From: Salinirubellus salinus
GTDB lineage: Archaea > Halobacteriota > Halobacteria > Halobacteriales > Haloarculaceae
DNA: 64,000 nt
Reading direction: 5' to 3'
NCBI RefSeq assembly: GCF_025231485.1
Contig: NZ_CP104003.1
Location: forward strand, 558,001 to 622,000
The notes beneath the pieces were generated by a model. That model did no database searches and was not told the origin of the DNA. It saw only the letters and a list, made by a program, of their open reading frames with translations. Position numbers and translations under genes: made by a program. Within the stretch, counting starts at the first letter, position 1. Each line of letters starts with the position of its first letter. Positions 9,092 to 19,567 of the stretch are shown piece by piece.

Positions 9092-10506
9092 CAGCTCCCA
9101 CCTCCGACACCGACGAGCGAGAGCATCCCACGGACCCGGCTCGTTACCCCACGACCGACACCGCGGAGCCATGTGGCGATGCCGCGCCCGACACCGCGGA
9201 GCCAGTCGGTGAACGCGCCCGGCGCCTCACTCGGGTTCCGGACCGCCCAGACGAGCGACTCCACCGCGCGAACCAGGAACTTCTTCAGGTCCACCAGTGC
9301 GCCGTAGGCACCGCGTGGGAACACCCACACGATGAAGACGAAGACGGCGCCCAGGATGAGCCGCCAGAGCGACCCGATCTCGCCGATCACGGGTATCGTC
9401 GCCCCCGAGATGACGTTCGCGATGTACTCGAAGATGAACGCCCCGAACACCGGGCCGATGAGCGACCCCGTACCGCCGAGGACGGTCATGATGACGAAGT
9501 CCCCCGACTGGATCCAGTAGAGTGCCGTCGCCGGGTGGATGAACGACTCGTGCATCACGAACAGCGCCCCGCCCATACCGGCGAACGCGCCACTGATGAT
9601 GAAGGCCATCAACTTGTAGCGGAACACGTTCAGGCCGACGAACTCGACGCGCTGCTCGTTCTCTCCGAGCGCCTCGAAGATGAGGCCGTACGGGGAGTTG
9701 ACGATGCGGTTCGCGACGGTCAGCGCGAGCAGGAACAGCACCGCGACGAACACGTACTCGATGGGGACGTAGTCGAGCGAGACGAGGAACGGAATCTCGA
9801 AGTTCCCGATCACGGGCAGGTAGAGCGCGCCGAACTGGGAGACCGGTTCGCCGAAGTCGACCATCCCGAGCAGGCTCCCGACGTTCACGTCGCTGAACCC
9901 GTTGTCACCGTTGGTGATGCCCGACCCCGGCCCGAGAGCGAAGAAGTAGAGCATCTGCCCGAACGTCAGGGTCAACACCGCGAAGTAGACGCCGGACCGC
10001 CGGATGGACATGAACCCGATGGGCCACGCCAGCAGCGTCGCCAGCGCCGTCCCGAACACCAGCATCGCGATGGGCGAGGTGATGCCGGGCATCGTCGCCG
10101 AGAAGCCGGCGAAGGATATCTCGGCCGTCGAGGAGAGCAGCGCGGCGCTGTAGGCGGCGGTGCCGAAGAACGCCGCGTGCCCGAACGAGAGCAACTCCGT
10201 GTACCCCAGCAGGAGGTTGAAGCCGATGACGATGATGCCGTAGATGAGCACGAGCGACGCGAGGCCCTCGTACCCGCCGATACCGGGGTCACCCAGCGAC
10301 TCGTTGAGCATCCCCATCCCCTCGATGAGGAGGTACGGGAAGACGACGAGGAACAGCGCACTCCCGATGACGACGGAGAACTCGTTCTCACGGAGCGAGC
10401 GGTAGGCCTCGCCGATGGGGCCGCCGATCGACCCCGAACCGGAGTCGGCGTCGTCGACGACCGTCCCGCCGTCCGTCTCCACCGGCGTGTCGCCGTCCCG
10501 GCTCAT
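9091..10506 (-). CDS. livM: Branched-chain amino acid/amide ABC transporter permease LivM
   Basis: A 471-residue permease. About 45 hydrophilic residues (MSRDGDTPVETDGGT...) precede about ten hydrophobic helices; the permease signature region includes LLGYTELLSFGHAAFFG and PYGLIFEALGENEQR, both typical of LivM. A C-terminal cytoplasmic tail of about 70 residues with repeated WLRGVGRG segments is unusual and basic. The start at 10506 overlaps the livH stop as ATGA and is preceded by a Shine-Dalgarno GGAGGTGGG within livH. Confidence 0.93.
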   Translation of the reverse strand: MSRDGDTPVETDGGTVVDDADSGSGSIGGPIGEAYRSLRENEFSVVIGSALFLVVFPYLLIEGMGMLNESLGDPGIGGYEGLASLVLIYGIIVIGFNLLLGYTELLSFGHAAFFGTAAYSAALLSSTAEISFAGFSATMPGITSPIAMLVFGTALATLLAWPIGFMSIRRSGVYFAVLTLTFGQMLYFFALGPGSGITNGDNGFSDVNVGSLLGMVDFGEPVSQFGALYLPVIGNFEIPFLVSLDYVPIEYVFVAVLFLLALTVANRIVNSPYGLIFEALGENEQRVEFVGLNVFRYKLMAFIISGAFAGMGGALFVMHESFIHPATALYWIQSGDFVIMTVLGGTGSLIGPVFGAFIFEYIANVISGATIPVIGEIGSLWRLILGAVFVFIVWVFPRGAYGALVDLKKFLVRAVESLVWAVRNPSEAPGAFTDWLRGVGRGIATWLRGVGRGVTSRVRGMLSLVGVGGGS

Positions 10507-11453
10507 TCGCCCACCTCCGCGCTCCCGAACAGGCCCTCGGGGCGGAACAGGAGGACGCCCGCGGCCACCGCGTAGAGGACGATCTGTGCCCACTGCGAGG
10601 CGAGCACCGTCATCGCCGCGATGGTGATGCCGAGGACGAAGCCGCCGAAGATGGCGCCCACGACGCTCCCCGCGCCCCCGACGACGAGGACGAGGAACGC
10701 CGGAATCAGCGCCTGTTCCGTCCCTATCTGGGGACTGACCGTCTGGAACGAGACGCCGATGAGGCCCGCGAACGCGGCGAGTGCTGCCCCCATGGCGAAC
10801 ACGAGGCTGTACGAGCGGTTGATCTTGATGCCGAGCAGACGGACCATCTCGGAGTCCTGTGTGCCGGCCTGCACCACCAGCCCGAAGTCCGTCTTCTCGA
10901 TGACGAGGTAGGTCAGGCCGATGACCACCAGCGCGATGAGGACGATGTAGAGTCGCCACTGCGGGTAGTTACCGACGATAGGCAGTTCGATGGGTCCGCC
11001 GACGCTGATGCCGAGCACCTGTTCCGGCGTCGCGGGCTGGAACGTGCTCCCGCCCATCAGGAACTTGACAACCTCCTGAACGATGAGCGCCAGGCCGAAG
11101 GTGACCAACAACTGGTCCGTCTCCGGGCGGTCGTAGAACGGTTCGGCGACGTAGCGCTCCATCAGGAGCCCGACGACGAAGCCGAAGATGGGGACGAGCA
11201 CCATCGCCGCCGCGAAGCCCAGTCCCAGTCCCACGGTGGTCACGCCGATGCTCTCCAGATAGCCTGTCGAGAGTGTCGTCTCCCGGATGACGTACATCCC
11301 TGCGTAGCCGCCGATGAGGTAGAGCGCCCCGTGGGCGAGGTTGAGGAACTTCATCGTCCCCAGGATGATGGTCAGTCCGATACCGAGCAGGGCGAAGATG
11401 GCCCCCTGCTGCAGGCCGTTGAGGACGACTTCCACTGCCGTCTCTAGTACCAT
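10503..11453 (-). CDS. livH: Branched-chain amino acid/amide ABC transporter permease LivH
   Basis: A 316-residue permease with about eight hydrophobic helices. It begins with the family-typical NGLQQGAIFALLGIGLTII segment, and carries ILGTMKFLNLAHGALYLIGGY and GAIFGGFVLGI near the end. It pairs with LivM to form the membrane channel. ATG at 11453 is preceded by a perfect Shine-Dalgarno (11461-11468). A 120-bp gap separates it from the binding-protein gene and contains A+T-rich sequence that may be an internal promoter. Confidence 0.94.
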   Translation of the reverse strand: MVLETAVEVVLNGLQQGAIFALLGIGLTIILGTMKFLNLAHGALYLIGGYAGMYVIRETTLSTGYLESIGVTTVGLGLGFAAAMVLVPIFGFVVGLLMERYVAEPFYDRPETDQLLVTFGLALIVQEVVKFLMGGSTFQPATPEQVLGISVGGPIELPIVGNYPQWRLYIVLIALVVIGLTYLVIEKTDFGLVVQAGTQDSEMVRLLGIKINRSYSLVFAMGAALAAFAGLIGVSFQTVSPQIGTEQALIPAFLVLVVGGAGSVVGAIFGGFVLGITIAAMTVLASQWAQIVLYAVAAGVLLFRPEGLFGSAEVGE

Positions 11454-11460
11454 CGCGCGA

Positions 11461-11468
11461 CCACCTCC
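11461..11468 (-). promoter_or_regulatory. Strong Shine-Dalgarno site of livH
   Basis: GGAGGTGG on the minus strand lies 7 nt before the livH ATG. Together with similar sites before livM, livG and livF it fixes the starts of the operon genes and contrasts with the leaderless genes elsewhere in the window. Confidence 0.6.
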
Positions 11469-11500
11469 AGAGTGAATCCCGCGCGCGTTCGAGTCGTATG

Positions 11501-11516
11501 TCGTAAGTGTATCATA
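11501..11516 (-). promoter_or_regulatory. Possible internal promoter of livHMGF
   Basis: An A+T-rich stretch (minus strand CCTATGATACACTTAC) lies in the 120-bp gap between the solute-binding protein gene and livH, about 55 nt before the livH ATG. It could be a TATA region giving a short leader with the livH Shine-Dalgarno. Confidence 0.3.
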
Positions 11517-11573
11517 GGTTCGTAGTTGGTGTCTGCGCCCGGCAAAGAACGGGGTGCGGGCCGAACGGTGCGT

Positions 11574-12992
11574 CTACTCGTCGCCGTACTCGCCCAGCTC
11601 ACACTCGGCGGCCGGTCCCTCGTCCGGACCGTAGCCGAGGTCGTCGCGCGGTGTCTGGTTGACCACGTTCAGCAGGTCGAACTCGGAGTCACGGTCGCCC
11701 GGGGCCTTCCCCTGCACGACCAGCACGTCACGGAACGCCTGGTGGTCCGAGCCACGCATCAGCTCGCCACCCAGCCCGGCGTTGTCGAACTCGTAGTCCT
11801 CCATCTCGCGGATGACCTCCGGCGGGTAGAACGTCCCCGCACGCTCGACCGCCGCCGCGTACTGCATCGTCTGGGTGTACGCCAGCCGGGCCGCGTAGGA
11901 CGGCGGCTGGTCGTACTCCTCCTGGAACGACTCGACGAAGCTCTGCGTGTACTCCTCGTCGAGCTTCCAGTTCCAGTCGGCCGTCCCGAAGATGCCCTCG
12001 ATGGAGTCGCTCGCCGCCTGCGCCATCAGGCGGTTGTACAGCGGGACGATGATCTCGAGACGCTCGTCCAGCCCAGCCTCGATGGCCTGCGGGAGCGAGT
12101 TCGCCGCGTCCAGCCCGTAGTGGTTCAGCACCAGCACGTCGGCGTCGTCCGGGACGTCCGACAGGTACGAGGAGTAGTCCGACGTCCCGAGCGGCGTCGG
12201 GACGGAGTCGATCTGACTCCAGCCCGCCACGTCGGTGAAGAACTGCTCCATCGACGCCTGCTGGGTCTGGCCCCAGGTGTAGTCGGCGTACAGCTGGTAG
12301 AAGTTCAGGTCCTCGCCGTAGGCGTCACGAACCACGGGGGCGAGCGCCTGTCCGGTCATGTACGCGTTGAACATCTCACGGAACGAGTACCGGACACACG
12401 CGCTGCCGGTGGTGTCGTTCGAGTGCGTGAGACAGCACTGGAACTGGACCTTCTCCTCCTGACATAGCTCCTGGACTGCGATGGCCACACCGGAGGAGGA
12501 CCCTCCGGTGATCATGATGGCGTCGTCACGGCTGATCATCCGCGAGGCGGACTGGCGAGCCGTGTCGGGGTCCGTCGCGGTGTCACCGTTCACCGACTCG
12601 ACGGTCTTCCCGAGCACGCCGTCGCCCGAGAGGTCGTCCCACTGGTCGACCCAGCCGCCACCGTTGTTCAGGTGCTGCTTCGCGAGGTCGTAGCCCCGAA
12701 GCTCGTCCTCGCCCTCCTGGGAGTACGACCCCGATTGCGGGACGTTGAACCCGAAGGTGACCGTGTCTCCCTCGACGGGGAAGTTGCCGAGCGACGGGTA
12801 CTCGGTCGAGCCCCCGTCGTCGCCGCCACCGCCGTTGCCGTCGTCGTCGCCGCCACCGCCGTTGCCATCGTCACCGCCCCCGCCGTCGTTCTGTCCGCCC
12901 TGGGTACATCCCGCCAGTCCGGCGAGACCGACGGCCCCCGCGGCCGCCGAACCCTTCACCACATCGCGCCGTGTAGGTCGACTGTCTTCCAT
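11574..12992 (-). CDS. livK: Solute-binding lipoprotein of the LivKHMGF transporter
   Basis: A 472-residue extracellular substrate-binding protein (type I periplasmic fold, urea/branched-chain amide-binding subclass). The N-terminus PTRRDVVKG is a Tat motif, followed by a hydrophobic run and lipobox LAGC (Cys29). A low-complexity Gly/Asp linker (about 33-60) separates the anchor from the binding domain, a common haloarchaeal design. Motifs such as FGFNVPQSGSYSQEGE and GGSSSGVAIAVQ match the family. The start at 12992 is favoured over in-frame ATGs at 13010 and 13025 because a TATA box at 13023-13030 lies about 34 nt upstream and would otherwise be coding. First gene of the liv operon. The true substrate is unknown. 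Confidence 0.92.
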   Translation of the reverse strand: MEDSRPTRRDVVKGSAAAGAVGLAGLAGCTQGGQNDGGGGDDGNGGGGDDDGNGGGGDDGGSTEYPSLGNFPVEGDTVTFGFNVPQSGSYSQEGEDELRGYDLAKQHLNNGGGWVDQWDDLSGDGVLGKTVESVNGDTATDPDTARQSASRMISRDDAIMITGGSSSGVAIAVQELCQEEKVQFQCCLTHSNDTTGSACVRYSFREMFNAYMTGQALAPVVRDAYGEDLNFYQLYADYTWGQTQQASMEQFFTDVAGWSQIDSVPTPLGTSDYSSYLSDVPDDADVLVLNHYGLDAANSLPQAIEAGLDERLEIIVPLYNRLMAQAASDSIEGIFGTADWNWKLDEEYTQSFVESFQEEYDQPPSYAARLAYTQTMQYAAAVERAGTFYPPEVIREMEDYEFDNAGLGGELMRGSDHQAFRDVLVVQGKAPGDRDSEFDLLNVVNQTPRDDLGYGPDEGPAAECELGEYGDE

Positions 12993-13022
12993 AGCGACAC
13001 CCGTTGCCATGGCATATCCCAA

Positions 13023-13030
13023 CATAAATG
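13023..13030 (-). promoter_or_regulatory. TATA box of the liv operon
   Basis: Minus-strand CATTTATG, centred about 34 nt before the chosen livK ATG, in an A+T-rich patch between two G+C-rich coding regions. Confidence 0.5.
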
Positions 13031-13165
13031 CCCTCCCTAAAGATTACAACCCGTTCTACGACGGCTCCCTCGGCACCCCGTCCTGACGGCGGCTGGAGGT
13101 GGTCGGGGGCGGTGACAGGGTCGAAAGTGGTGTCGCGGGGGCGCGCGGCGCCCGCCGTCAGTCTG

Positions 13166-13207
13166 CGCGGTGCCGACTCAGTCGGCCACGCGGTGCCGAC
13201 TCAGTCG
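13166..13207. repeat. Tandem 19-bp direct repeat carrying a dyad (operator or terminator)
   Basis: The 19-bp unit cgcggtgccgactcagtcg occurs perfectly at 13166-13184 and 13189-13207, one repeat every 23 bp (about two helical turns). Each copy contains the dyad cgact-c-agtcg. The pair lies 30-70 bp downstream of the acs stop and about 160 bp upstream of the livK TATA box, all on the minus strand. It could bind a dimeric regulator or act in termination. Confidence 0.5.
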
Positions 13208-13236
13208 ACGAGGATGGTGAGTCTCGGCGTCCTCCG

Positions 13237-15228
<1,992 letters not shown>

Positions 15229-15297
15229 GACGTATCAGCTACGGTCCATCTGGCTAATGAAGGGGGGGTCTAACTAATGTAACCACCTCGCACGGTC

Positions 15298-17352
15298 TCA
15301 CTCCGCGTCGTCGAAGAACGTGGCCAGCAGTTTCCGCTGTCCGCGACGGAGGTGGTTGTGGAGCGTGGGCGAGGAGACGCCGATGGAGTCCGCGAGGTCC
15401 TCGGCCGTCGACCCACGAGGCCAGTCGAAGTAGCCCGCGTGGTACGCCGCCTGCAACACGGAGCGCTGGCGGTCCGTGAGCTTGCCGTCGAGCGAGCGCT
15501 GGAACTCCGTCGGCGTCCGCACCGAGGGTTCCGCCTCACGCTTGGCGACGAGATTTGCCGACGGCGACCCGTCGGCGACGTGTTCCGCGATGGCTCGGAC
15601 GTCGGCGCAGGGGGCCACCTCGCAACGCATCCGGGCGTGTCCGTCCTCCGCGACGAGTTCGCGGACGTTCGCGCCGTACTCGACGACGTTCCCGGCGAGC
15701 GACGCCTCGTCGACCGTCACCTCGAGGACGCTCTCCTCGCGGTGGTCGGCCACCAGCCGCGCCCCGGCCGCCGCCTCGCGGGTGAACGCCAGCACCTCGT
15801 CCGGCGGTGCCCCGCTGACGGTGACGTAGAACAACAGCGAGTCCTCGTCCAGCGGGACGAGCCCGGCGACGGTGAACGAGCAGTCGAGTTCGGCAGACCC
15901 GGCGACGAACAGCGAGTCGTGGTCGTCGGATCGGAACTCGAGCTCGAGCAGTTCGTCCGCCAGCAACAGGCGTTTCCACTCGACGGCCGCGACGGCGCTC
16001 GACACCCGGCCGCCGAGGTTCTCGAGGGCGGCCCGCTCGGCCGGCGAGGGGGAGACGGGCGTCCCGACGACGAGCACCCCCGTCGAGCCGCCCTCGTGGT
16101 GCAGGGGCACCCGGACGAGCCAGCACCGACTCTCGCCGTCCCGGTCGACCGCCGAACACCGAACCGCGTCCGGGACTGCCGGCGCGTCGGCGTCGGTCGT
16201 TTCGGGGTGGTGGCGGAGCCGCTGGGCCGCCTCCGTCCCGATTCCGCTCGACGCGACCAGTTCTCCAGGGCCGTCGGTTTCGGAACGGCTCACCCACGCG
16301 AACTCGATGGGTCCGGCCGCCGCGAGCGTCTCACACGTCACGCGGAAGATGGCCGACTCCGTCGAGACGTCGTCCAGCGCCTCGTGGACTCCCGCGGCCG
16401 CATCCTGGACCGCGCGCAACCGGGCCAGTTCGGCGCCGTCGCCCGTACTCGTCTCCGGGTGCACCGTCAGCAGGAAGCCGTCACTCGCGCCGTCTCGCTC
16501 CGCGAGTGCCGTGAGCGTCAGGCGACCGGCGGTCGACTCCGTCTCCTCGCCGACCGTCGCCTCGCCGACCCACGTCTCGCTGGCGAGTGCCGTCTCCCAG
16601 AGGTCGGCCCACGTCGCGTCCGCCGGCCAGACGAGCCGCCGGACGTCGAGCCCGGTGGACTCTCGGTCGCCCACGAGTGCCTCGAACCGGGGATTGGCGT
16701 GCACCACGGCCCCCCCGCCGTCCAGCAACGCGACCGGGTGTTCGAGGCGGTCGAACGCGGCACGGAAGCGGTCGTCGCCGCCCTCCGTGGCACGCGCGAA
16801 CGCCGCCGCGACGGCCGCACCGTCGGGGTCGCCGTCGGGTGCGAGCGCGTCGAGTCGACGCCACCCACCGACGGCCATCACCACGGCGGGGTCGACGCCG
16901 CGTTCCAGCAGCCACCGGCCGTATCGCCGGCGCAGGTCCGCGCTGGAGACCGATCGCAGGCACTCGTCGCCCGCGTCGGCCGCGCTGTCGGCCACCTCGC
17001 CGACGAGCATCTGGAGGCGTCGCGGGGTCACGTCGAACAGGGGCTCCGACTCGTCGACGCCGTTGCTGGCCGCGTAGCGCGAGAGTTCACGCTCCAGGTC
17101 CGGCGGGAGGTAGGCCGTCCGGACGGTGTCGCCCGACTCGTCGCGGACCGTCAGCAGGTAGTGGACCCGTCCCTCGGCGATTCGAGCGGTGACATCGGCG
17201 GGCATGAGACTACTCATCTCGGCGGGGCGCAACCCCGCCTCACCCGCGAGGCGGACCACCAACCGCTCCCGGTAGGTTCGGGTCGCGCGGAGGAGTCGGC
17301 TGTACCGGCCCTCGAGCGGCGACCGGCCGACGTCCGACTCCGTCTCCGACAT
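15298..17352 (-). CDS. Bat-type HTH-10 regulator with integrase-derived N-terminus
   Basis: A 684-residue transcription regulator. Residues about 14-170 resemble the catalytic domain of a tyrosine recombinase: GEAGLRPAEM (Arg42 in the Arg-I position) and a box-II-like stretch DLRRRYGRWLLERGVDPAVV. The box-II His and the final LGH are changed (GGW) and no nucleophilic Tyr follows, so recombination is not expected. A PAS-like domain (about 195-290), a GAF domain (about 300-450), the bacterio-opsin activator GAF-like domain (about 470-610) and a C-terminal HTH-10 (about 625-684, LTDRQRSVLQAAYHAGYF) follow. A TATA box 29 nt upstream supports the ATG at 17352. Its position between two ACS genes suggests control of acetate metabolism; that is inference. 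Confidence 0.9.
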   Translation of the reverse strand: MSETESDVGRSPLEGRYSRLLRATRTYRERLVVRLAGEAGLRPAEMSSLMPADVTARIAEGRVHYLLTVRDESGDTVRTAYLPPDLERELSRYAASNGVDESEPLFDVTPRRLQMLVGEVADSAADAGDECLRSVSSADLRRRYGRWLLERGVDPAVVMAVGGWRRLDALAPDGDPDGAAVAAAFARATEGGDDRFRAAFDRLEHPVALLDGGGAVVHANPRFEALVGDRESTGLDVRRLVWPADATWADLWETALASETWVGEATVGEETESTAGRLTLTALAERDGASDGFLLTVHPETSTGDGAELARLRAVQDAAAGVHEALDDVSTESAIFRVTCETLAAAGPIEFAWVSRSETDGPGELVASSGIGTEAAQRLRHHPETTDADAPAVPDAVRCSAVDRDGESRCWLVRVPLHHEGGSTGVLVVGTPVSPSPAERAALENLGGRVSSAVAAVEWKRLLLADELLELEFRSDDHDSLFVAGSAELDCSFTVAGLVPLDEDSLLFYVTVSGAPPDEVLAFTREAAAGARLVADHREESVLEVTVDEASLAGNVVEYGANVRELVAEDGHARMRCEVAPCADVRAIAEHVADGSPSANLVAKREAEPSVRTPTEFQRSLDGKLTDRQRSVLQAAYHAGYFDWPRGSTAEDLADSIGVSSPTLHNHLRRGQRKLLATFFDDAE

Positions 17353-17375
17353 GCTTCGGGCCTTACTGGTGAGAC

Positions 17376-17386
17376 GAAATAAAACC
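17376..17386 (-). promoter_or_regulatory. TATA box of the Bat-type regulator gene
   Basis: Minus-strand GGTTTTATTTC is centred about 29 nt before the ATG at 17352 and fixes that start as leaderless. Confidence 0.6.
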
Positions 17387-17557
17387 ACCGTGTACTGCCG
17401 CCGACACGTTCAGGGGGGTCCGAGACACCTGCTCGGCGATGGCAGGTCCGTCCCCTCGCCGGTTCGAGCTCTCGACTCTGGGTCACAGCAGGGCAGAGAC
17501 GCCGACCCGACGGGGCTACTCGCACGAACGGTTTCGCCGTCCAACGGCGACGCGAAA

Positions 17558-19462
17558 TCAGTCGCCGTCGCCCGACACCGTCTCCAGTTCCCCGACGGCC
17601 TCCGGGTTGCGCAGCGCACTCGTGTCGCCGTAGGACTCGCCGTCGGCGACGGCCGACAGCAGCCGCCGCATGATCTTGCCCGAGTGAGTCTTGGGGAGGT
17701 CCGGGGCGACGACGATGCGCGCGAACTGGGTGTCCTCGCCCAGTCGCTCCGCGACGTGGTGGTCGATGCGCTCTGTGAGCGCCGCGTCACCCTCCACACC
17801 GCGCTCGGTGCAGACGTAGACCACGGCACGACCACCCTCCTGGTGGGACTCGACGACGGCCGCCTCGGCGACTCCCTCGACCTCGAGGACGACGCGTTCG
17901 ATGGTCGCCGGACCGTAGTCGGTGTCGCCGACGGTGACGGTGTCGTCCTCGCGTCCGAGGAAGGTGACGTACCCCTCGTGGTCGAGGATGGCCCGGTCGC
18001 TCGTGACGTACGCCCAGTCCTCGCCCTCGGCGGCGGCCGCCTCGGTCAGCCCGCGGTGCATCCCCGGCCAGGGTGCCGTCACCGCGAGGTGGCCGGGTTC
18101 CCCGCGCGCCACGGACTCGCCGCCCGCGTCGACCACGTCGACCTCGACGCCGGGGATGGCGGGCCCGGCACTCCCCGGTTTCGCCCGGTCGACGCCCGGG
18201 AGCGTCGAGACGAGGATACCCCCGGTCTCGGTCTGCCACCACGTATCCACGACGGCACACTCCTCACCGCCGACCGACTCGTAGTACCACTCCCACGCGC
18301 GGGCGTCCATCGGCTCGCCGACCGAGCCGAGCAACCGGAGCGACGAGAGGTCGTGTGCCGACGGGTGTTCCGCGCCGTGTTTCATGAACGAGCGGACGGC
18401 CGTCGAGGCGGTGTAGAACACGTCGACGCGGTTGCGGTCGACGAGCTCCCACACCCGGTCGCGCTCCGGGTCGTCCGGCGCGCCCTCGTAGAGCATCGTG
18501 GTCGCGCCGAGCGCGAGCGGGCCGTAGACGATGTAGGAGTGCCCCGTGATCCACGCCACGTCCGCGGCACACCAGTAGGTGTCACGCGGCTCGATGTCCA
18601 GGACGGCGTGGCTCGTCCACGCTACGTGCGAGAGGTACCCTCCAGTCGTGTGCGTGACACGGTCGGGCTCGCCGGTCGTCCCCGAGGTGTAGGTGACGAA
18701 CAGCGGGTCCTCGGCGGCGCGTTCGACCGGGTCGACCCGGTCGCCAGCGTGGGCGTCGACGAGGTCCTCGTAGTCGTGCTGCCCCTCGGAGAGGTACGGG
18801 TCGTCGAGCCGCGGCACCACCACTGTCTCGACGGGGTGCTCGACGCTGGTACGGGCGTTGTCGGCCTTGTTCTTCTGGTTGACCGCGCTCCCGCGCCGGT
18901 AGTAGCCGTCGCAGGTGACGAGGTAGCCCGAACCCGTCCGTTCCAGTCGCGCGCGGAGTTCGTCGGCCGAGTAGCCCGCGAAGACGACGTTGTGGAGGGC
19001 ACCCAGTCGCGCGCAGGCGAGCATCGTGATGGGTAGCTCCGGGATACCGGGCATGAACAGCGTCACGACGTCGTCCTCGCCGACGCCGAGGCCACGGAGC
19101 GCCGCAGCTGCCGCGTTCACCTCGTTGTAGAGGTCGAGGTAGGTGTAGACCCGCGTCTCGCCGTCGGCCCCCTCCCACCGGATGGCGACGGAGTTCTTCC
19201 GCTCGGCGAGGTGGCGGTCGACGCAGTTGTACGCGGCGTTCAGCTGGCCGCCAGCGAACCACGTCAGCGACTCCGCCTCCCTGTCCAGCACCGTCTCGTG
19301 GGGGCTCGACCACTCGAGGAGGTCGGCCGCCCGTCGCCACGCCTCGTGGCCCTCGCGTTCGAAGGCCTCCCTGACCTCGCTGGTCACGTTCGCCGTCTCG
19401 ACGAACGAGGCCGGGGGCTCGACACGTCGTGGTCGCTCGCGGCCGTCGGTCCTCCCTGTCAC
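17558..19462 (-). CDS. Divergent acetyl-CoA synthetase paralogue with altered active-site motifs
   Basis: A 634-residue homologue of the ACS at 13237 with the same plan: CVDRHL, DTWWQTETGG, KTHSGKIMRR (Lys596). Two normally invariant regions differ. The P-loop reads SGTTGEPDRV (about 260-269) in place of GKPKG, losing the Lys and Gly. The hinge segment that is VAGHRLGT in the neighbour reads VGDTDYGP here (about 510-518), losing the Arg that contacts AMP. The protein may act on another acid, have low activity or serve a regulatory role. The GTG at 19462 is preferred over an ATG at 19534 because a TATA box lies 28 nt upstream. Confidence 0.88.
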   Translation of the reverse strand: MTGRTDGRERPRRVEPPASFVETANVTSEVREAFEREGHEAWRRAADLLEWSSPHETVLDREAESLTWFAGGQLNAAYNCVDRHLAERKNSVAIRWEGADGETRVYTYLDLYNEVNAAAAALRGLGVGEDDVVTLFMPGIPELPITMLACARLGALHNVVFAGYSADELRARLERTGSGYLVTCDGYYRRGSAVNQKNKADNARTSVEHPVETVVVPRLDDPYLSEGQHDYEDLVDAHAGDRVDPVERAAEDPLFVTYTSGTTGEPDRVTHTTGGYLSHVAWTSHAVLDIEPRDTYWCAADVAWITGHSYIVYGPLALGATTMLYEGAPDDPERDRVWELVDRNRVDVFYTASTAVRSFMKHGAEHPSAHDLSSLRLLGSVGEPMDARAWEWYYESVGGEECAVVDTWWQTETGGILVSTLPGVDRAKPGSAGPAIPGVEVDVVDAGGESVARGEPGHLAVTAPWPGMHRGLTEAAAAEGEDWAYVTSDRAILDHEGYVTFLGREDDTVTVGDTDYGPATIERVVLEVEGVAEAAVVESHQEGGRAVVYVCTERGVEGDAALTERIDHHVAERLGEDTQFARIVVAPDLPKTHSGKIMRRLLSAVADGESYGDTSALRNPEAVGELETVSGDGD

Positions 19463-19486
19463 GCCTCCCGATTCGGAAATCTGTCC

Positions 19487-19494
19487 GATAAAAG
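19487..19494 (-). promoter_or_regulatory. TATA box of the divergent ACS paralogue
   Basis: Minus-strand CTTTTATC is centred about 28 nt before the GTG at 19462, pointing to a leaderless transcript starting with GTG. Confidence 0.55.
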
Positions 19495-19567
19495 TTCTGT
19501 CAAACCACGGCTTCGAACCGGCCGGCGAGGACAAGACCTATGCTCCGACTCGACGGGCGTCCGACAC

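Noticed and set aside
16820-17320. Integrase-like sequence as sign of a mobile element
   Set aside because: It is one domain of an intact HTH-10 regulator, lacks the catalytic Tyr, and there are no attachment sites or neighbouring phage genes.
17461-17480. ggttcgagc, resembling a tRNA T-loop
   Set aside because: No paired acceptor stem, D-loop or anticodon arm could be fitted on either strand around it.
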